From Actinomycetota bacterium (GTDB taxonomy: Bacteria; Actinomycetota; Actinomycetes; S36-B12), in assembly GCA_030652695.1 (NCBI GenBank), contig JAUSQD010000005.1, positions 1 through 34,844 of the forward strand: a stretch of DNA of 34,844 nucleotides, written 5' to 3'. The notes beneath the pieces were generated by a model that saw only the letters and a list, made by a program, of their open reading frames with translations, was not told the DNA's origin and searched no databases. Both the position numbers and the translations under genes were made by a program. Positions 25,170 to 32,797 of the stretch are shown one piece after another; positions within the stretch are counted from its first letter, which is position 1; each line of letters begins with the position of its first letter.

Positions 25170-26267
25170 TCAGGCTACTGCAGCAGCAGATGTCGCCCGG
25201 TAGACCTCAGCGGTCTGTCGGGCTGAGCGCTGCCAGGTGAAGAAGGCCGCCCGCTTCAAGCCGCGAGCCACCAGATCGCTTCTGGCCTGGTCGTCGGACA
25301 GCAGGTCACTCAAGATGCCGGTCAGCGCCTCGGCGTTTCCGGGCTCGAAGTAGATGGCTGCATCTGAGCCCACCTCCGGCAGGGAGGTAGCCCGTGCGAG
25401 CACGACGGGCACGCCGCAGGCCATCGCCTCCAGTGCCGGCAGACCAAAGCCCTCGAAGTGCGAAGGGAAGATGAAGACCAGCGCATTGGCATAGGCCGAG
25501 ACGATCCCGTCATCGGAGAGCTGCATCTGCAGGACCCTTCCGGCGATGCCCAGCTCGTGCAGCTGCTGGAGTTCACTTCTCGTGAAGGCTCCTCCGCCGA
25601 TGCAGACCAGACGCACACCGGTCTGGTCATTGAGCGCGGCAAAAGCGCGAAACAGCACACCCGCGTCCTTGTACTGTCCCCGATTGCCGACGAAGAGCAG
25701 ATAGCGCTCTGGCAAGGAGGACAAGCGCGGCAGACCAGGGGTGAAACTGGCATCGACACCGTGATGCACAACGGTGATCGGGGCCTGAATCGGACCGTAG
25801 ACCTTCAGCAGGTCGCTCTTGGTTGCCTCAGAGACACAGATGATGTGATCGGCTCGCGCGACATAGCGCCGTTTGAGCGTGACGAAATCCAGCCGACGTC
25901 GAGTGTCTGGCCGAAGCTCGGGGATCATGTCGTGAATGGTCACGACCCGCTTCGCTCCGCCGGTGGGGGCCAGCCCATGTGGCAGGTAGAAGGTGTTGTG
26001 CACGACATCGCATGAGGTCTTCGTGGAAATGCGGGACAGATACCTGACGAGCGCAGTCCACTCATTTCGGGCACGCGAGGCGTCCAGCGCCTTGGCCAGC
26101 TGAGGGTCATCCAGGATGTAGCGATTGATGATCGGTGCGTGGATGGGGAGCAGTTCGATATCCGCAACCTCGCCCTTGGCGAACTGGCGGGCAAGTTCGG
26201 CGAACAGGCGGCTGATGCCGCCATAAGCCTGAATGGCGAATATCTGTTCATCCATCGCCACCCGCAC
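25170..26267 (-). CDS. Glycosyltransferase family 4 (GT-B)
   Basis: A GT4 protein of about 365 residues from the GTG at 26267. VAMDEQIFAIQAYGGISRLF is the N-terminal strand with the Gly-rich donor loop; VVTIHDMIPEL (about 108-118) and ADHIICVSEATKSDL are the usual linker-region motifs of mannosyltransferase-type GT4 enzymes. YLLFVGNRGQYKDAGVLFRAF opens the C-terminal Rossmann domain and SHFEGFGLPALEAMACG (269-285) is the EX7E catalytic motif with E272 and E280. I prefer GTG 26267 over GTG 26330, because the family starts right before the first strand and TACGAT ends 6 nt before it. It is probably a mannosyl- or glucosyl-type transferase. Confidence 0.92.
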   Translation of the reverse strand: MRVAMDEQIFAIQAYGGISRLFAELARQFAKGEVADIELLPIHAPIINRYILDDPQLAKALDASRARNEWTALVRYLSRISTKTSCDVVHNTFYLPHGLAPTGGAKRVVTIHDMIPELRPDTRRRLDFVTLKRRYVARADHIICVSEATKSDLLKVYGPIQAPITVVHHGVDASFTPGLPRLSSLPERYLLFVGNRGQYKDAGVLFRAFAALNDQTGVRLVCIGGGAFTRSELQQLHELGIAGRVLQMQLSDDGIVSAYANALVFIFPSHFEGFGLPALEAMACGVPVVLARATSLPEVGSDAAIYFEPGNAEALTGILSDLLSDDQARSDLVARGLKRAAFFTWQRSARQTAEVYRATSAAAVA

Positions 26268-26273
26268 CCGGTC

Positions 26274-26279
26274 ATCGTA
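26274..26279 (-). promoter_or_regulatory. Putative -10 box (TACGAT), leaderless
   Basis: TACGAT on the minus strand ends 6 nt before the GTG at 26267, which opens the GT4 reading frame at its natural N-terminus. No ribosome site is present, and no clear -35 is seen. Confidence 0.45.
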
Positions 26280-26359
26280 GTGTCGTGTCCAAGCACCGGA
26301 CCGTTCCTTGGATCCTGTGAGGGTGTTCACCCGGCAGGGCGCAACAGGCGACTCTGCAG

Positions 26360-26365
26360 CACAAT
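26360..26365 (+). promoter_or_regulatory. Weak -10 candidate (CACAAT), leaderless
   Basis: CACAAT lies 6 nt before the GTG at 26372, the same spacing as in the divergent GT4 gene, but it matches TATAAT at only four of six positions. No ribosome site is seen. Confidence 0.25.
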
Positions 26366-26371
26366 GGCGCC

Positions 26372-27319
26372 GTGCCCGTTGATGGACTGCAGCGCATCAT
26401 CATCGTGCCTCGCAATGGCTACGCCAATCGACTCCAAGCCTGGGCAAGCGCCACTGCCATGGGACGTCAGCTCCAAGTGCCGGTCGAAATGCTGTGGGCG
26501 CCGCAACCCATCGCTCCAGCTCCGGCAGAACTGCTCTTCGACCACGACCTCGTGCAGCGGATTTCAGTGTCGGCCAAAGAGGTCACCGAGACCCTCATCC
26601 TGTCCGGTGACCTCGACGAGCCTTCGTATCTCAATCGAGTTCCAGAGACGGGCACCTTGATCCTGTCCGGAGACGACCGCGGTGAGCAGGCCTTCATGAC
26701 GTCCCTGGTGCACGAACTGGCAACCCCGCCAGTGCCTCGAGTGCTCGTGATCATCGCTGGCGGACATTTCCACCTTCCCGGCACCAAGGACCCTGCAGGG
26801 GATCGGCGCAACTTCTACCGCGATTTGGCCTGGAGCCAGCCATTGCTCCGCAAAGTCAATGCCGCCACCGACCTGCACTCCGAGCCATATCTGGGCCTGC
26901 ACCTTCGCGGCACCGACCGCGCTGTGACAGCACCTCAGCCCCGAGCGGTGCACAAAGCAGTGCACACGCTTGTCAATCGGACTGGCATTTCCAGCCTGTT
27001 CATCGCGGCTGACACTGCTCAAGCCCGGGAGCAATGGAGGACCGCCGAATCATCGACTGGCCTGCTTCCCTGGTGGGTGGAACATGACAGTTTCGATCGC
27101 ACGCAGGACGATGCGGCGCTTGGAGCGCTCGTGGACTGGATTCTGCTGAGCCGCGCCAGCGGGCTGGTCTACTCCGCGGCATCGTCCTTCGGGCATGAAG
27201 CTGCAGTGGCCATGGGCGAACGGGGTCCGGCCATGGGCTTGCATGCACCGAAGATCACGCAGCGGGCTCGCGAGTTGCGCACTTTGGCCAAGCACGGCTG
27301 GCGCAGGCTTCGTCGATAG
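26372..27319 (+). CDS. Fucosyltransferase-superfamily-like protein
   Basis: A 315-residue protein with two features of the GT11/GT23/NodZ-like fucosyltransferase superfamily. RNGYANRLQAWASATAMGRQL (14-34) parallels the G.GNRL..L.SA..LA entry seen in NodZ- and O-fucosyltransferase-like proteins, and LGLHLRGTDRAV (174-185) is an HxRRxD-type donor motif with one Arg lost. SAASSFGHEAAVAMGE (268-283) resembles the S.SSFg.EA end motif. These make it a probable inverting glycosyltransferase of the GDP-fucose-type fold; the donor is not proven. The GTG start has no ribosome site. It is a lone gene, and its end leaves a 26-bp gap to the convergent GT11 gene, with no hairpin terminator that I can see. 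Confidence 0.68.
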   Translation: MPVDGLQRIIIVPRNGYANRLQAWASATAMGRQLQVPVEMLWAPQPIAPAPAELLFDHDLVQRISVSAKEVTETLILSGDLDEPSYLNRVPETGTLILSGDDRGEQAFMTSLVHELATPPVPRVLVIIAGGHFHLPGTKDPAGDRRNFYRDLAWSQPLLRKVNAATDLHSEPYLGLHLRGTDRAVTAPQPRAVHKAVHTLVNRTGISSLFIAADTAQAREQWRTAESSTGLLPWWVEHDSFDRTQDDAALGALVDWILLSRASGLVYSAASSFGHEAAVAMGERGPAMGLHAPKITQRARELRTLAKHGWRRLRR

Positions 27320-27345
27320 CTGAGGACGTGAGCTGCAGAAACTGG

Positions 27346-28167
27346 CTAGGTGACTGAGCGATAGTCCAAGAATGGCGAGGCGATGCCTGGTGGATACCAC
27401 GCGTGCGATGCGTGCCCGGCCCAATACTGCGGAGCGATGAAGTGGCCTCCTTTTTGCCGGTGTGCGAAGTAGGCACCCCAATAGGCAAAGGTGCTCGCAG
27501 ACAGCACTCCTGCGCTGCATTGGGTGAGTAGCGCAAATTCGGTTAGCTCGTCGGCCCGCACGACTGTGGCGTCGGTGAGTGCATCAGCCACTTCGTCCAC
27601 ATACTCGGGCTCATCGCCCACGACAAAGGCATGCAGCGGCCCCTCTAGGCGAAGTTCGCCCAGCTGAGTCCGATACCACGCGGGCGAGAGGATCGCCGGA
27701 GCCTCAGCAGATGGCCACGTGCGGTAATCGCCTGCACGGACGTGGATGAACGCGTAATCGGCATGCTGACTGACCACGGATCTCGCGGCCTGCACCAGCG
27801 CCGGCTTGACCTGCATCGCAGCCAGCGCCGAGGTGCTCAGCACTGTCGGCGATTGGAACCACGCGGGGACACAGATGCGCATGCGAGCGCTCGGTGCGAC
27901 CGGCTGCCCATCCACGGTCTCCTCGACGAGGTCCAGGCCTGGGACAAACGAGCTGGCACGGCGAATGCGCGCATAGTTAATCGACCGCAGGTGTCGCAAC
28001 ATGCTGGTGTCGATGGCTGTGAAACGTGCATCCAGTCCGTCGAAGGTCGCACGGAGCTGGTCGAATCCCATCAGCTGGATCCTCTCGCCTGGTCGAGCCA
28101 CCGACCGCAGAGCCAGGTACTGGAAGATCTGATTGCCAAGCCTGCCCTGCTCAACCATCACGATCAT
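27346..28167 (-). CDS. Glycosyltransferase family 11 (alpha-1,2-fucosyltransferase-like)
   Basis: A protein of about 273 residues from the ATG at 28167. MIVMVEQGRLGNQIFQYLAL is the GT11 opening (normally GGLGNQxFQY), with R replacing the second Gly of the usual GG. FIHVRAGDYRTWP (about 140-152) is the family's HxRRxDY motif with the second Arg replaced by Ala/Gly. SASTFAYWGAYF (223-234) is the third signature (SxSTFSWWxA). FHSFVVGDEP-like strand FVVGDEPEYV lies between. GT11 enzymes transfer L-fucose from GDP-fucose; no GDP-fucose genes (gmd, wcaG) are in the window, so the donor may come from elsewhere. A GTG at 28188 would add seven residues. It ends the six-gene minus-strand operon. Confidence 0.85.
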   Translation of the reverse strand: MIVMVEQGRLGNQIFQYLALRSVARPGERIQLMGFDQLRATFDGLDARFTAIDTSMLRHLRSINYARIRRASSFVPGLDLVEETVDGQPVAPSARMRICVPAWFQSPTVLSTSALAAMQVKPALVQAARSVVSQHADYAFIHVRAGDYRTWPSAEAPAILSPAWYRTQLGELRLEGPLHAFVVGDEPEYVDEVADALTDATVVRADELTEFALLTQCSAGVLSASTFAYWGAYFAHRQKGGHFIAPQYWAGHASHAWYPPGIASPFLDYRSVT

Positions 28168-28196
28168 CGGCGCTGCCGATCCTCGCACCGCAAGGG

Positions 28197-29144
28197 CTAG
28201 GCCAAAGTCGAACGGAAGTAGTCGATTGTGCGCGACAGCCCTTCGGACAGCGGGATGGTCGGACCCCAGCCGAGAGTCTTCTGTGCGCGAGTGATGTCGG
28301 GCTGACGTCGGACGGGATCGTCCTGCGGCAGCGGCAGGTAGGTGAGCGAGGATGCGCTGCCGGTTTGCTCAATGACGAGCTCAGCAAGTTGGGCAATGGT
28401 GAACTCGCCAGGGTTGCCGAGATTGATGGGGCCGGTGACTTCATCACCGGTCTGCATCATCGCGATCAATCCGTCAACAAGATCATCGATGTAGCAAAAG
28501 GAACGAGTCTGCTGGCCTTCGCCATAGATGGTGAGCGGCTCACCAGCAAGCGCGCTCACCACAAAGTTCGACACGACGCGACCGTCGTGCGGATGCATCC
28601 GTGGGCCGTAGGTGTTGAACAGACGCACGACCTTGATTTGCAGCTTGTGCTGGCGGTGGTAGTCGAAGAAGAGAGTCTCCGCAGCGCGCTTTCCCTCGTC
28701 GTAGCAGGCTCGCGGACCAATCGGGTTCACGTTGCCCCAGTAGTCCTCAGTCTGAGGGTGCACGAGTGGGTCTCCGTAGACCTCCGAAGTGGAGGTCAGA
28801 AGGATTTTGGCACCCGTTCTCTTGGCCAAGCCCAGCATGTTGATCGAACCGTGCACAGCAGTCTTGGTCGTCTGCACCGGATCGCGCTGATAGTGAATCG
28901 GCGAAGCGGGGCACGCCAAGTGGTAGATCTCATCAACCTCGACATACAGGGGAAAAGTCACGTCATGACGCATCACTTCGAAGCGAGGGTTGTCCAGCAG
29001 GTGCGCGATGTTGTCCTTGGTGGACGAGTAGTAGTTGTCGACGCAGAGCACCTCGTAGCCATCGTCGAGCAGGCGCTCACACAGATGCGAGCCAATGAAA
29101 CCCGCACCACCGGTCACCAGGGCGCGCCCTCGGCTGATCGTCAC
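28197..29144 (-). CDS. UDP-glucuronate decarboxylase (UDP-xylose synthase)
   Basis: A 315-residue extended SDR enzyme. GGAGFIGSH (12-20) binds [19 protein letters not shown] (74-89) and [17 protein letters not shown] (117-133) are the UXS signature segments, and the [10 protein letters not shown] stretch (147-156) holds the catalytic Y148/K152 pair. [24 protein letters not shown] follows, as in human and bacterial UXS1. The enzyme converts UDP-glucuronate to UDP-xylose, losing CO2. No UDP-glucose dehydrogenase is in the window, so UDP-GlcA must come from elsewhere. AAAGGAGG at 29150-29157, 5 nt before the GTG, is the strongest ribosome site in the window, and the gene overlaps the GT gene upstream by GTGA. 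It implies a pentose in the glycan. Confidence 0.93.
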   Translation of the reverse strand: MTISRGRALVTGGAGFIGSHLCERLLDDGYEVLCVDNYYSSTKDNIAHLLDNPRFEVMRHDVTFPLYVEVDEIYHLACPASPIHYQRDPVQTTKTAVHGSINMLGLAKRTGAKILLTSTSEVYGDPLVHPQTEDYWGNVNPIGPRACYDEGKRAAETLFFDYHRQHKLQIKVVRLFNTYGPRMHPHDGRVVSNFVVSALAGEPLTIYGEGQQTRSFCYIDDLVDGLIAMMQTGDEVTGPINLGNPGEFTIAQLAELVIEQTGSASSLTYLPLPQDDPVRRQPDITRAQKTLGWGPTIPLSEGLSRTIDYFRSTLA

Positions 29145-30061
29145 GACTTCCTCCTTTGCCGCTGCTTGCGGAACCCGTCAAGCTGATCAAGCATCCCGCG
29201 CCATGTGGCATTGAAGTGGTGCACTCGCGTCCACTCATCCGCCTTGCTGTCCACCACTACGGGGACCGGTGCTGTCGGCAGCAGCACACTGCCAGCCGTC
29301 AACTCATGACGATCTTCAACTGTATGCGTTGCGGTCTCACCGAAGCCAATGTTCTGGATCAGATTGACATTGCTGGTTGCCGTCAGTTGCTGGGATGCCA
29401 TGCTCGCCAACACGAATTGTCCGTCCCATGTGTCAACTTGCTTGCGTGCCAGCAGCTCGAAGATGCCCGTCCAGTACACCGTCGCCGGTATCGAGTGCCC
29501 GACTCGTGACCAGAGGGTGCGGATGGGAAGACGAGAGCGCCACCCAGAAATGTCCAGCTGATGCTGCTGCCAGGAGCGGCGCCAAGTGGCCCATCCCCAG
29601 ATATGTGGGATCTGTGAAAATCGATACGCCAGTTCAGGATGTTCAACAGCATCACTCGGGGCGAAGTTGCAACCAGCGATCGCGAAGACGCGCAGATCAT
29701 CCTGATAGCGATCGAGCAACTCCGTGCAGAAGGGAAAGAAACTCAGGTCGGGGATGATGTCGTCCTCAAGGATGATGCCGCGCTCGACATGCTCAAAGAA
29801 CCAGCTGATCGCCGTGGAGACACCAAGGCCGCAGCCCAGATTCTGCTCCTGAAAGTGAGTGCTGACTTCGCAGGGCCAGTCGATTGCTGCAATGAGGTCG
29901 CGACACTCCTGGACGAGCTCTGCCTCGCCAGCTCGCGAAGATCGAGGGCCATCAATGGCGACGAACACCCTCGACGGCTGCACGAGTCTGAGGCGATCCA
30001 GCAGCACCCTCAGGAGATCCGGTCGATTGAATGCGATGACCAGCACGGGCTCAGTTGTCAC
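29141..30061 (-). CDS. GT-A glycosyltransferase (GT2/GNT-I-like)
   Basis: A protein of about 306 residues. From the GTG at 30061 it reads [21 protein letters not shown], the N-terminal strand of glycosyltransferases that begin with NRP (compare GT13/GNT-I and hemolysin-HlpA-like proteins). [19 protein letters not shown] is the conserved helix and [15 protein letters not shown] (95-109) the EDD metal site. [14 protein letters not shown] is the WxW-type acceptor segment common in bacterial GT proteins of this type. I take the GTG at 30061 (GGAG about 4 nt upstream) over an ATG at 30103, which would overlap DUF2304 by 53 bp. It overlaps the UXS gene by 4 bp, so a UDP-pentose donor is attractive but unproven. 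Confidence 0.82.
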   Translation of the reverse strand: MTTEPVLVIAFNRPDLLRVLLDRLRLVQPSRVFVAIDGPRSSRAGEAELVQECRDLIAAIDWPCEVSTHFQEQNLGCGLGVSTAISWFFEHVERGIILEDDIIPDLSFFPFCTELLDRYQDDLRVFAIAGCNFAPSDAVEHPELAYRFSQIPHIWGWATWRRSWQQHQLDISGWRSRLPIRTLWSRVGHSIPATVYWTGIFELLARKQVDTWDGQFVLASMASQQLTATSNVNLIQNIGFGETATHTVEDRHELTAGSVLLPTAPVPVVVDSKADEWTRVHHFNATWRGMLDQLDGFRKQRQRRKS

Positions 30062-30404
30062 GCTGCTCCCGGAGTTGTTCAATTTCTTCCTGCAGTAGGG
30101 CAACCTCTTCAGCCAGCCGACGAATCCGCATCTCGTGCCGACTCAACTCGTAGCTCAACTGAACGCTCACGAGCACGAGCAGGACGACCGTGACAAAGAA
30201 CAGCAAGTTCACTGGAGTTGCGACGCCGACAAGACTTGCAAACCAATCCAGAGCGCCGGGCACGATGGCAAAGAACAGCGCGGCACCAGAGAAGAACAAC
30301 CACAGGACTGCGTACTTCTCTCGCAAAGCACCACGGCGCAGCAGACTGAAGACGAAGACGAAGGTGACGATTGCGGTGATGCCGGCCAGCACATTTGCCG
30401 TCAT
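30051..30404 (-). CDS. DUF2304 small membrane protein
   Basis: A 117-residue protein with three hydrophobic segments (about 5-22, 33-52 and 62-83) and a charged coiled-coil tail (RHEMRIRRLAEEVALLQEEIEQL). LREKYAVLWLFFSGAAL (about 27-43) is the DUF2304 (PF10066) signature. DUF2304 proteins are often encoded next to DPM1-like GT2 genes in glycan loci, and their role is not settled; a helper of lipid-linked sugar synthesis is a reasonable guess. The start ATG overlaps the previous TGA (ATGA, 4 bp), and the stop overlaps the next gene's start by 11 bp, so production is tightly coupled to its neighbours. Confidence 0.88.
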   Translation of the reverse strand: MTANVLAGITAIVTFVFVFSLLRRGALREKYAVLWLFFSGAALFFAIVPGALDWFASLVGVATPVNLLFFVTVVLLVLVSVQLSYELSRHEMRIRRLAEEVALLQEEIEQLREQRDN

Positions 30405-31126
30405 GCTGCATCTGCCTTCGGAGTCTTGCGTGCGCGCGTGGTGGTGGCAATGATCGCCAGGGCTGCACGACCGAGGTACAGCGCAGACCAGATCGCATTC
30501 TTGCTCGGTCGCCCGGCTTGCCGAAAGTACATCGTCACTGGTGTCTCGTGGATCACCAGTCCGTTGCGTATGGCGATGGAAAGCGAGCCAACGGTGTCCC
30601 CGAGATAGTCAGCCGGATACTCAATGGCGAACAGGTCGATGGCCCGGGGTCCGGCACTTCGAAAACCCGAGGTCGGATCGGAGATCGTGCCTCGATTCAT
30701 CCGGCTCAGCGAGCGAGACAGCAGCACCATCGCCCAGCGGCGCGGTCCACCCACGAAGTACATCGAATTTGGGTGGAAGCGAGTGCCCACCACGACATCG
30801 GCCTCGCTGAGACCGTCAATGACCCGATCCAGATCCGCGGGGTCATGCTGGCCATCAGCATCCACCTGCACCATGGCGCCATAGCCCTCACGCTTGGCAT
30901 AGAGGAATGCCGTGCGCATTGCCCCACCGACTCCGACATTGAATGGCAGAGTCACCACGGTGGCCCCGGCAGCCTTTGCCAGCTCAGCGGTGTCGTCAGT
31001 TGAGCCGTCGCTGACAACCAGGATGTCGGCATCAGGGCGGTGTTCTTGCACCTTGGCAATGACATCTGCGATGGAACCAGCCTCATTCCAGGCAGGGATC
31101 GCCACCAGGGTGCGCAGGGATGTCAC
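30401..31126 (-). CDS. GT2, polyprenyl-phosphate mannosyl/glucosyl synthase-like (DPM1 type)
   Basis: A protein of about 241 residues of the DPM/DPG-synthase-like GT2 group. LVAIPAWNEAGSIADVI (about 7-23), ILVVSDGSTDDT (35-46), FNVGVGGAMRTAFLYA and MVQVDADGQHDP (85-96) are the four blocks of the family, with DAD as the metal site. DPTSGFRSAGPRAIDLF is the ExxTGFR-like block that marks the DPM1/GtrB-like group. Such enzymes load a polyprenyl phosphate with a sugar for use by GT-C enzymes outside the membrane. It lies in the operon between the DUF2142 membrane protein and DUF2304. The GTG at 31126 is preferred over a GTG at 31174, because the extra 16 residues are not family-like. Confidence 0.9.
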   Translation of the reverse strand: MTSLRTLVAIPAWNEAGSIADVIAKVQEHRPDADILVVSDGSTDDTAELAKAAGATVVTLPFNVGVGGAMRTAFLYAKREGYGAMVQVDADGQHDPADLDRVIDGLSEADVVVGTRFHPNSMYFVGGPRRWAMVLLSRSLSRMNRGTISDPTSGFRSAGPRAIDLFAIEYPADYLGDTVGSLSIAIRNGLVIHETPVTMYFRQAGRPSKNAIWSALYLGRAALAIIATTTRARKTPKADAA

Positions 31127-31134
31127 GAGCGACA

Positions 31135-31140
31135 ACGGTA
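31135..31140 (-). promoter_or_regulatory. Weak -10 candidate (TACCGT)
   Basis: TACCGT on the minus strand ends 8 nt before the GTG at 31126, in a 55-bp gap between operon genes. It could be an internal promoter. The match is only at the three fixed positions of TANNNT. Confidence 0.2.
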
Positions 31141-31181
31141 GTCCACGCGCGCACGCGACACCCGGCGCGCACACGCTCTCG

Positions 31182-32693
31182 TCAGTGCGAGCTGGGAACT
31201 CGATCGTTGCTGGTTCGCGCCCACAGGAAGATGCCTAGCACCCAGGCGATGGTGGCCAGGGCCGTCACGATGCTCACAGGGACCAGCGGAGCGTGCAACA
31301 GCGGGTTCCACTTGATGGGCAGGGTTCCTTCGATCAGCGGATGGAACTGGCCAGCGATATAGCGCTGGATGTTGACCCAGTAGGCCACGCAGGCGCTGAG
31401 CGACAGCAGCAGGCCAATGGCATAGGCAGGAGCCCGTGGAAGCGCCAGTCTCCTCATCGGATTTGAGCTCAGTGCCGCCGTCGCGATCAGCACGGTGAGC
31501 AGCGGCAGGATGTAGCGCGGCTGCACGAGTTCGCCCACGTTCAGGTTCTGGGACTGCAGATAGGCAAGGGGCACAAGAATCAGCGCGCTGCCGGCGATGC
31601 CCATGGCAATCATCTGTCGAGTGGACGCTTGGGCCAGGCCGCGATAGAGCAGTGCGCCGACCACCATGACGCCGATGAACGTGACGATTGCCGGCATATT
31701 GGTGTCGAACCAGCCAAGAGAGCCACCCACGATGCCTTGGAAGAGCTGCGGCAGTTGGGTGATGTTGGTCAGCAGCAGTCCGACCCCTGCGTCCTCGTTT
31801 GCCGCCCCACCGCCACCAGTGCCCAACAGTGCGGCGGACGAAACGGTGAAATACAAGATCACCGCGACCAGGCACAGCAGACCCAGGCTTGCCAGGCGAA
31901 CCGGCTGCCTTCGCGCCTTGCGCCAGCCGTGCATGGTCAGCACGACCAGGGTCGCAAGCACGACGTAGACATTGGAGTCAACGCGACTGCTCATGGCCAA
32001 GAAGGCACAGATGAAGGTGCCACAGCCAAGCAGCAGGCTTCGGCGATCGAACTTCTGCGGATCCTCGGGGGCATCACCATCGGGCCCCACAGGGTCGCCA
32101 CGATGCAGCCAGGACAACGCGAAGGCCCAGAAGCCAGCCAGGCCAATGATGGTCCAGGCGCTGGGGTTGGTCGAGACCGTCACGAAGATGCCAAGGGGAA
32201 TGAAACTGACAGGGATGGCGATCATCGCCGCGGAGGCGATGCCCTTGGGAGTCAGCCTCATGATCGCGGCCATCAGCAGAGCCGCCAGCAGCGAATTGAA
32301 CAGGCGCATCGCGACAACTGAGCGTTCGACATTGGGACCCACGAACACCGACATGACCTTGTAGAAGCCCGATGGATACAGACCCTGAATGTCGTTGACC
32401 CGCTCGGTCCAGACCATGGTGGTGTCCTCACGGGAGGCCCATTGGCATCGCGCGGTCTGGCCGGGCAGGAATCGGTAGCAATCGGAGGCATCAACCACGT
32501 TTCGGGGCACCTTGCGGGTGTCCGGATAGGCCGGGTCCAGCTCACAGACGCCGCTTTGGATGCCGCCGCCACACCAAATGGAGCTGAGGTGGTAGTCGTC
32601 GTCTGGAGCGGATCCCACTGGTGAAGTGACCGCCCAGCCTGCGCACATGATGAAAAAGGCGATGGGCAGTAGCCACCAAGCTCTGCTCCGCAC
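31182..32693 (-). CDS. DUF2142 family membrane protein, GT-C-like
   Basis: A 503-residue polytopic protein. After the first helix it reads TSPVGSAPDDDYHLSSIWC (23-41), the DUF2142 (PF09913) hallmark PxxxPDExxH in a first extracytoplasmic loop, with D31-D33 and H35 as candidate catalytic residues. Cysteines nearby (SIWCGGG, SGVCELD, SDCYRF, ARCQW) may form disulfides. LQSQNLNVGELVQPRYILPLL near the C-terminus is the conserved last-third motif with an RY pair, and about 10-11 helices are present. The family is GT-C-like and is encoded here just upstream of a DPM1-like GT2, which would supply a polyprenyl-phosphate sugar. The start is a GTG with TAAGAT 6 nt upstream and no ribosome site; it leads the six-gene operon. 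Confidence 0.85.
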   Translation of the reverse strand: MRSRAWWLLPIAFFIMCAGWAVTSPVGSAPDDDYHLSSIWCGGGIQSGVCELDPAYPDTRKVPRNVVDASDCYRFLPGQTARCQWASREDTTMVWTERVNDIQGLYPSGFYKVMSVFVGPNVERSVVAMRLFNSLLAALLMAAIMRLTPKGIASAAMIAIPVSFIPLGIFVTVSTNPSAWTIIGLAGFWAFALSWLHRGDPVGPDGDAPEDPQKFDRRSLLLGCGTFICAFLAMSSRVDSNVYVVLATLVVLTMHGWRKARRQPVRLASLGLLCLVAVILYFTVSSAALLGTGGGGAANEDAGVGLLLTNITQLPQLFQGIVGGSLGWFDTNMPAIVTFIGVMVVGALLYRGLAQASTRQMIAMGIAGSALILVPLAYLQSQNLNVGELVQPRYILPLLTVLIATAALSSNPMRRLALPRAPAYAIGLLLSLSACVAYWVNIQRYIAGQFHPLIEGTLPIKWNPLLHAPLVPVSIVTALATIAWVLGIFLWARTSNDRVPSSH

Positions 32694-32699
32694 CCACGC

Positions 32700-32705
32700 A
32701 TCTTA
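32700..32705 (-). promoter_or_regulatory. Putative -10 box (TAAGAT), leaderless
   Basis: TAAGAT on the minus strand ends 6 nt before the GTG at 32693 that opens the six-gene operon. It matches TATAAT at four of six positions. No Shine-Dalgarno and no clear -35 are seen. Confidence 0.5.
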
Positions 32706-32763
32706 TGTAGCCCGCTTCCGGTGCCAAGACCACTGTTGATCGCACAACTCCAGCCTTCTTCCG

Positions 32764-32769
32764 TACGAT
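32764..32769 (+). promoter_or_regulatory. Putative -10 box (TACGAT) for the NeuB-type gene
   Basis: TACGAT lies 28 nt before the GTG at 32798, which has a GGAGG ribosome site at 32788-32792. It would give a short leadered transcript, unlike the leaderless starts elsewhere. No -35 at normal spacing is seen (TTGATC at 32736-32741 is 22 nt away, too far). Confidence 0.3.
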
Positions 32770-32797
32770 TGCCCGCAACCTGAGTGCGGAGGCATGT

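Noticed and set aside
28026-29186. A 386-codon open frame on the plus strand
   Set aside because: It is long but antisense to the UDP-glucuronate decarboxylase gene, which has clear catalytic motifs and the best ribosome site in the window. The antisense translation shows no motif.
31147-31170. Two GCGCGC copies able to form a GC-rich stem between the DUF2142 and GT2 genes
   Set aside because: The repeat is a simple palindrome in a GC-rich gap, the loop is 12 nt and no T-run follows, so it is not a credible intrinsic terminator.
32736-32769. A TTGATC/TACGAT promoter pair for the NeuB-type gene
   Set aside because: The spacing of 22 nt is too long for a standard sigma-70-type promoter; only the TACGAT is kept, as a weak candidate.
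32773-32789. Hairpin CCGCA-loop-TGCGG overlapping the GGAGG ribosome site of the NeuB-type gene
   Set aside because: A stem of five pairs is weak, and the only -10 candidate (TACGAT, 32764-32769) would start transcription near 32776, cutting the left arm. Without a mapped 5' end I do not claim translational control.
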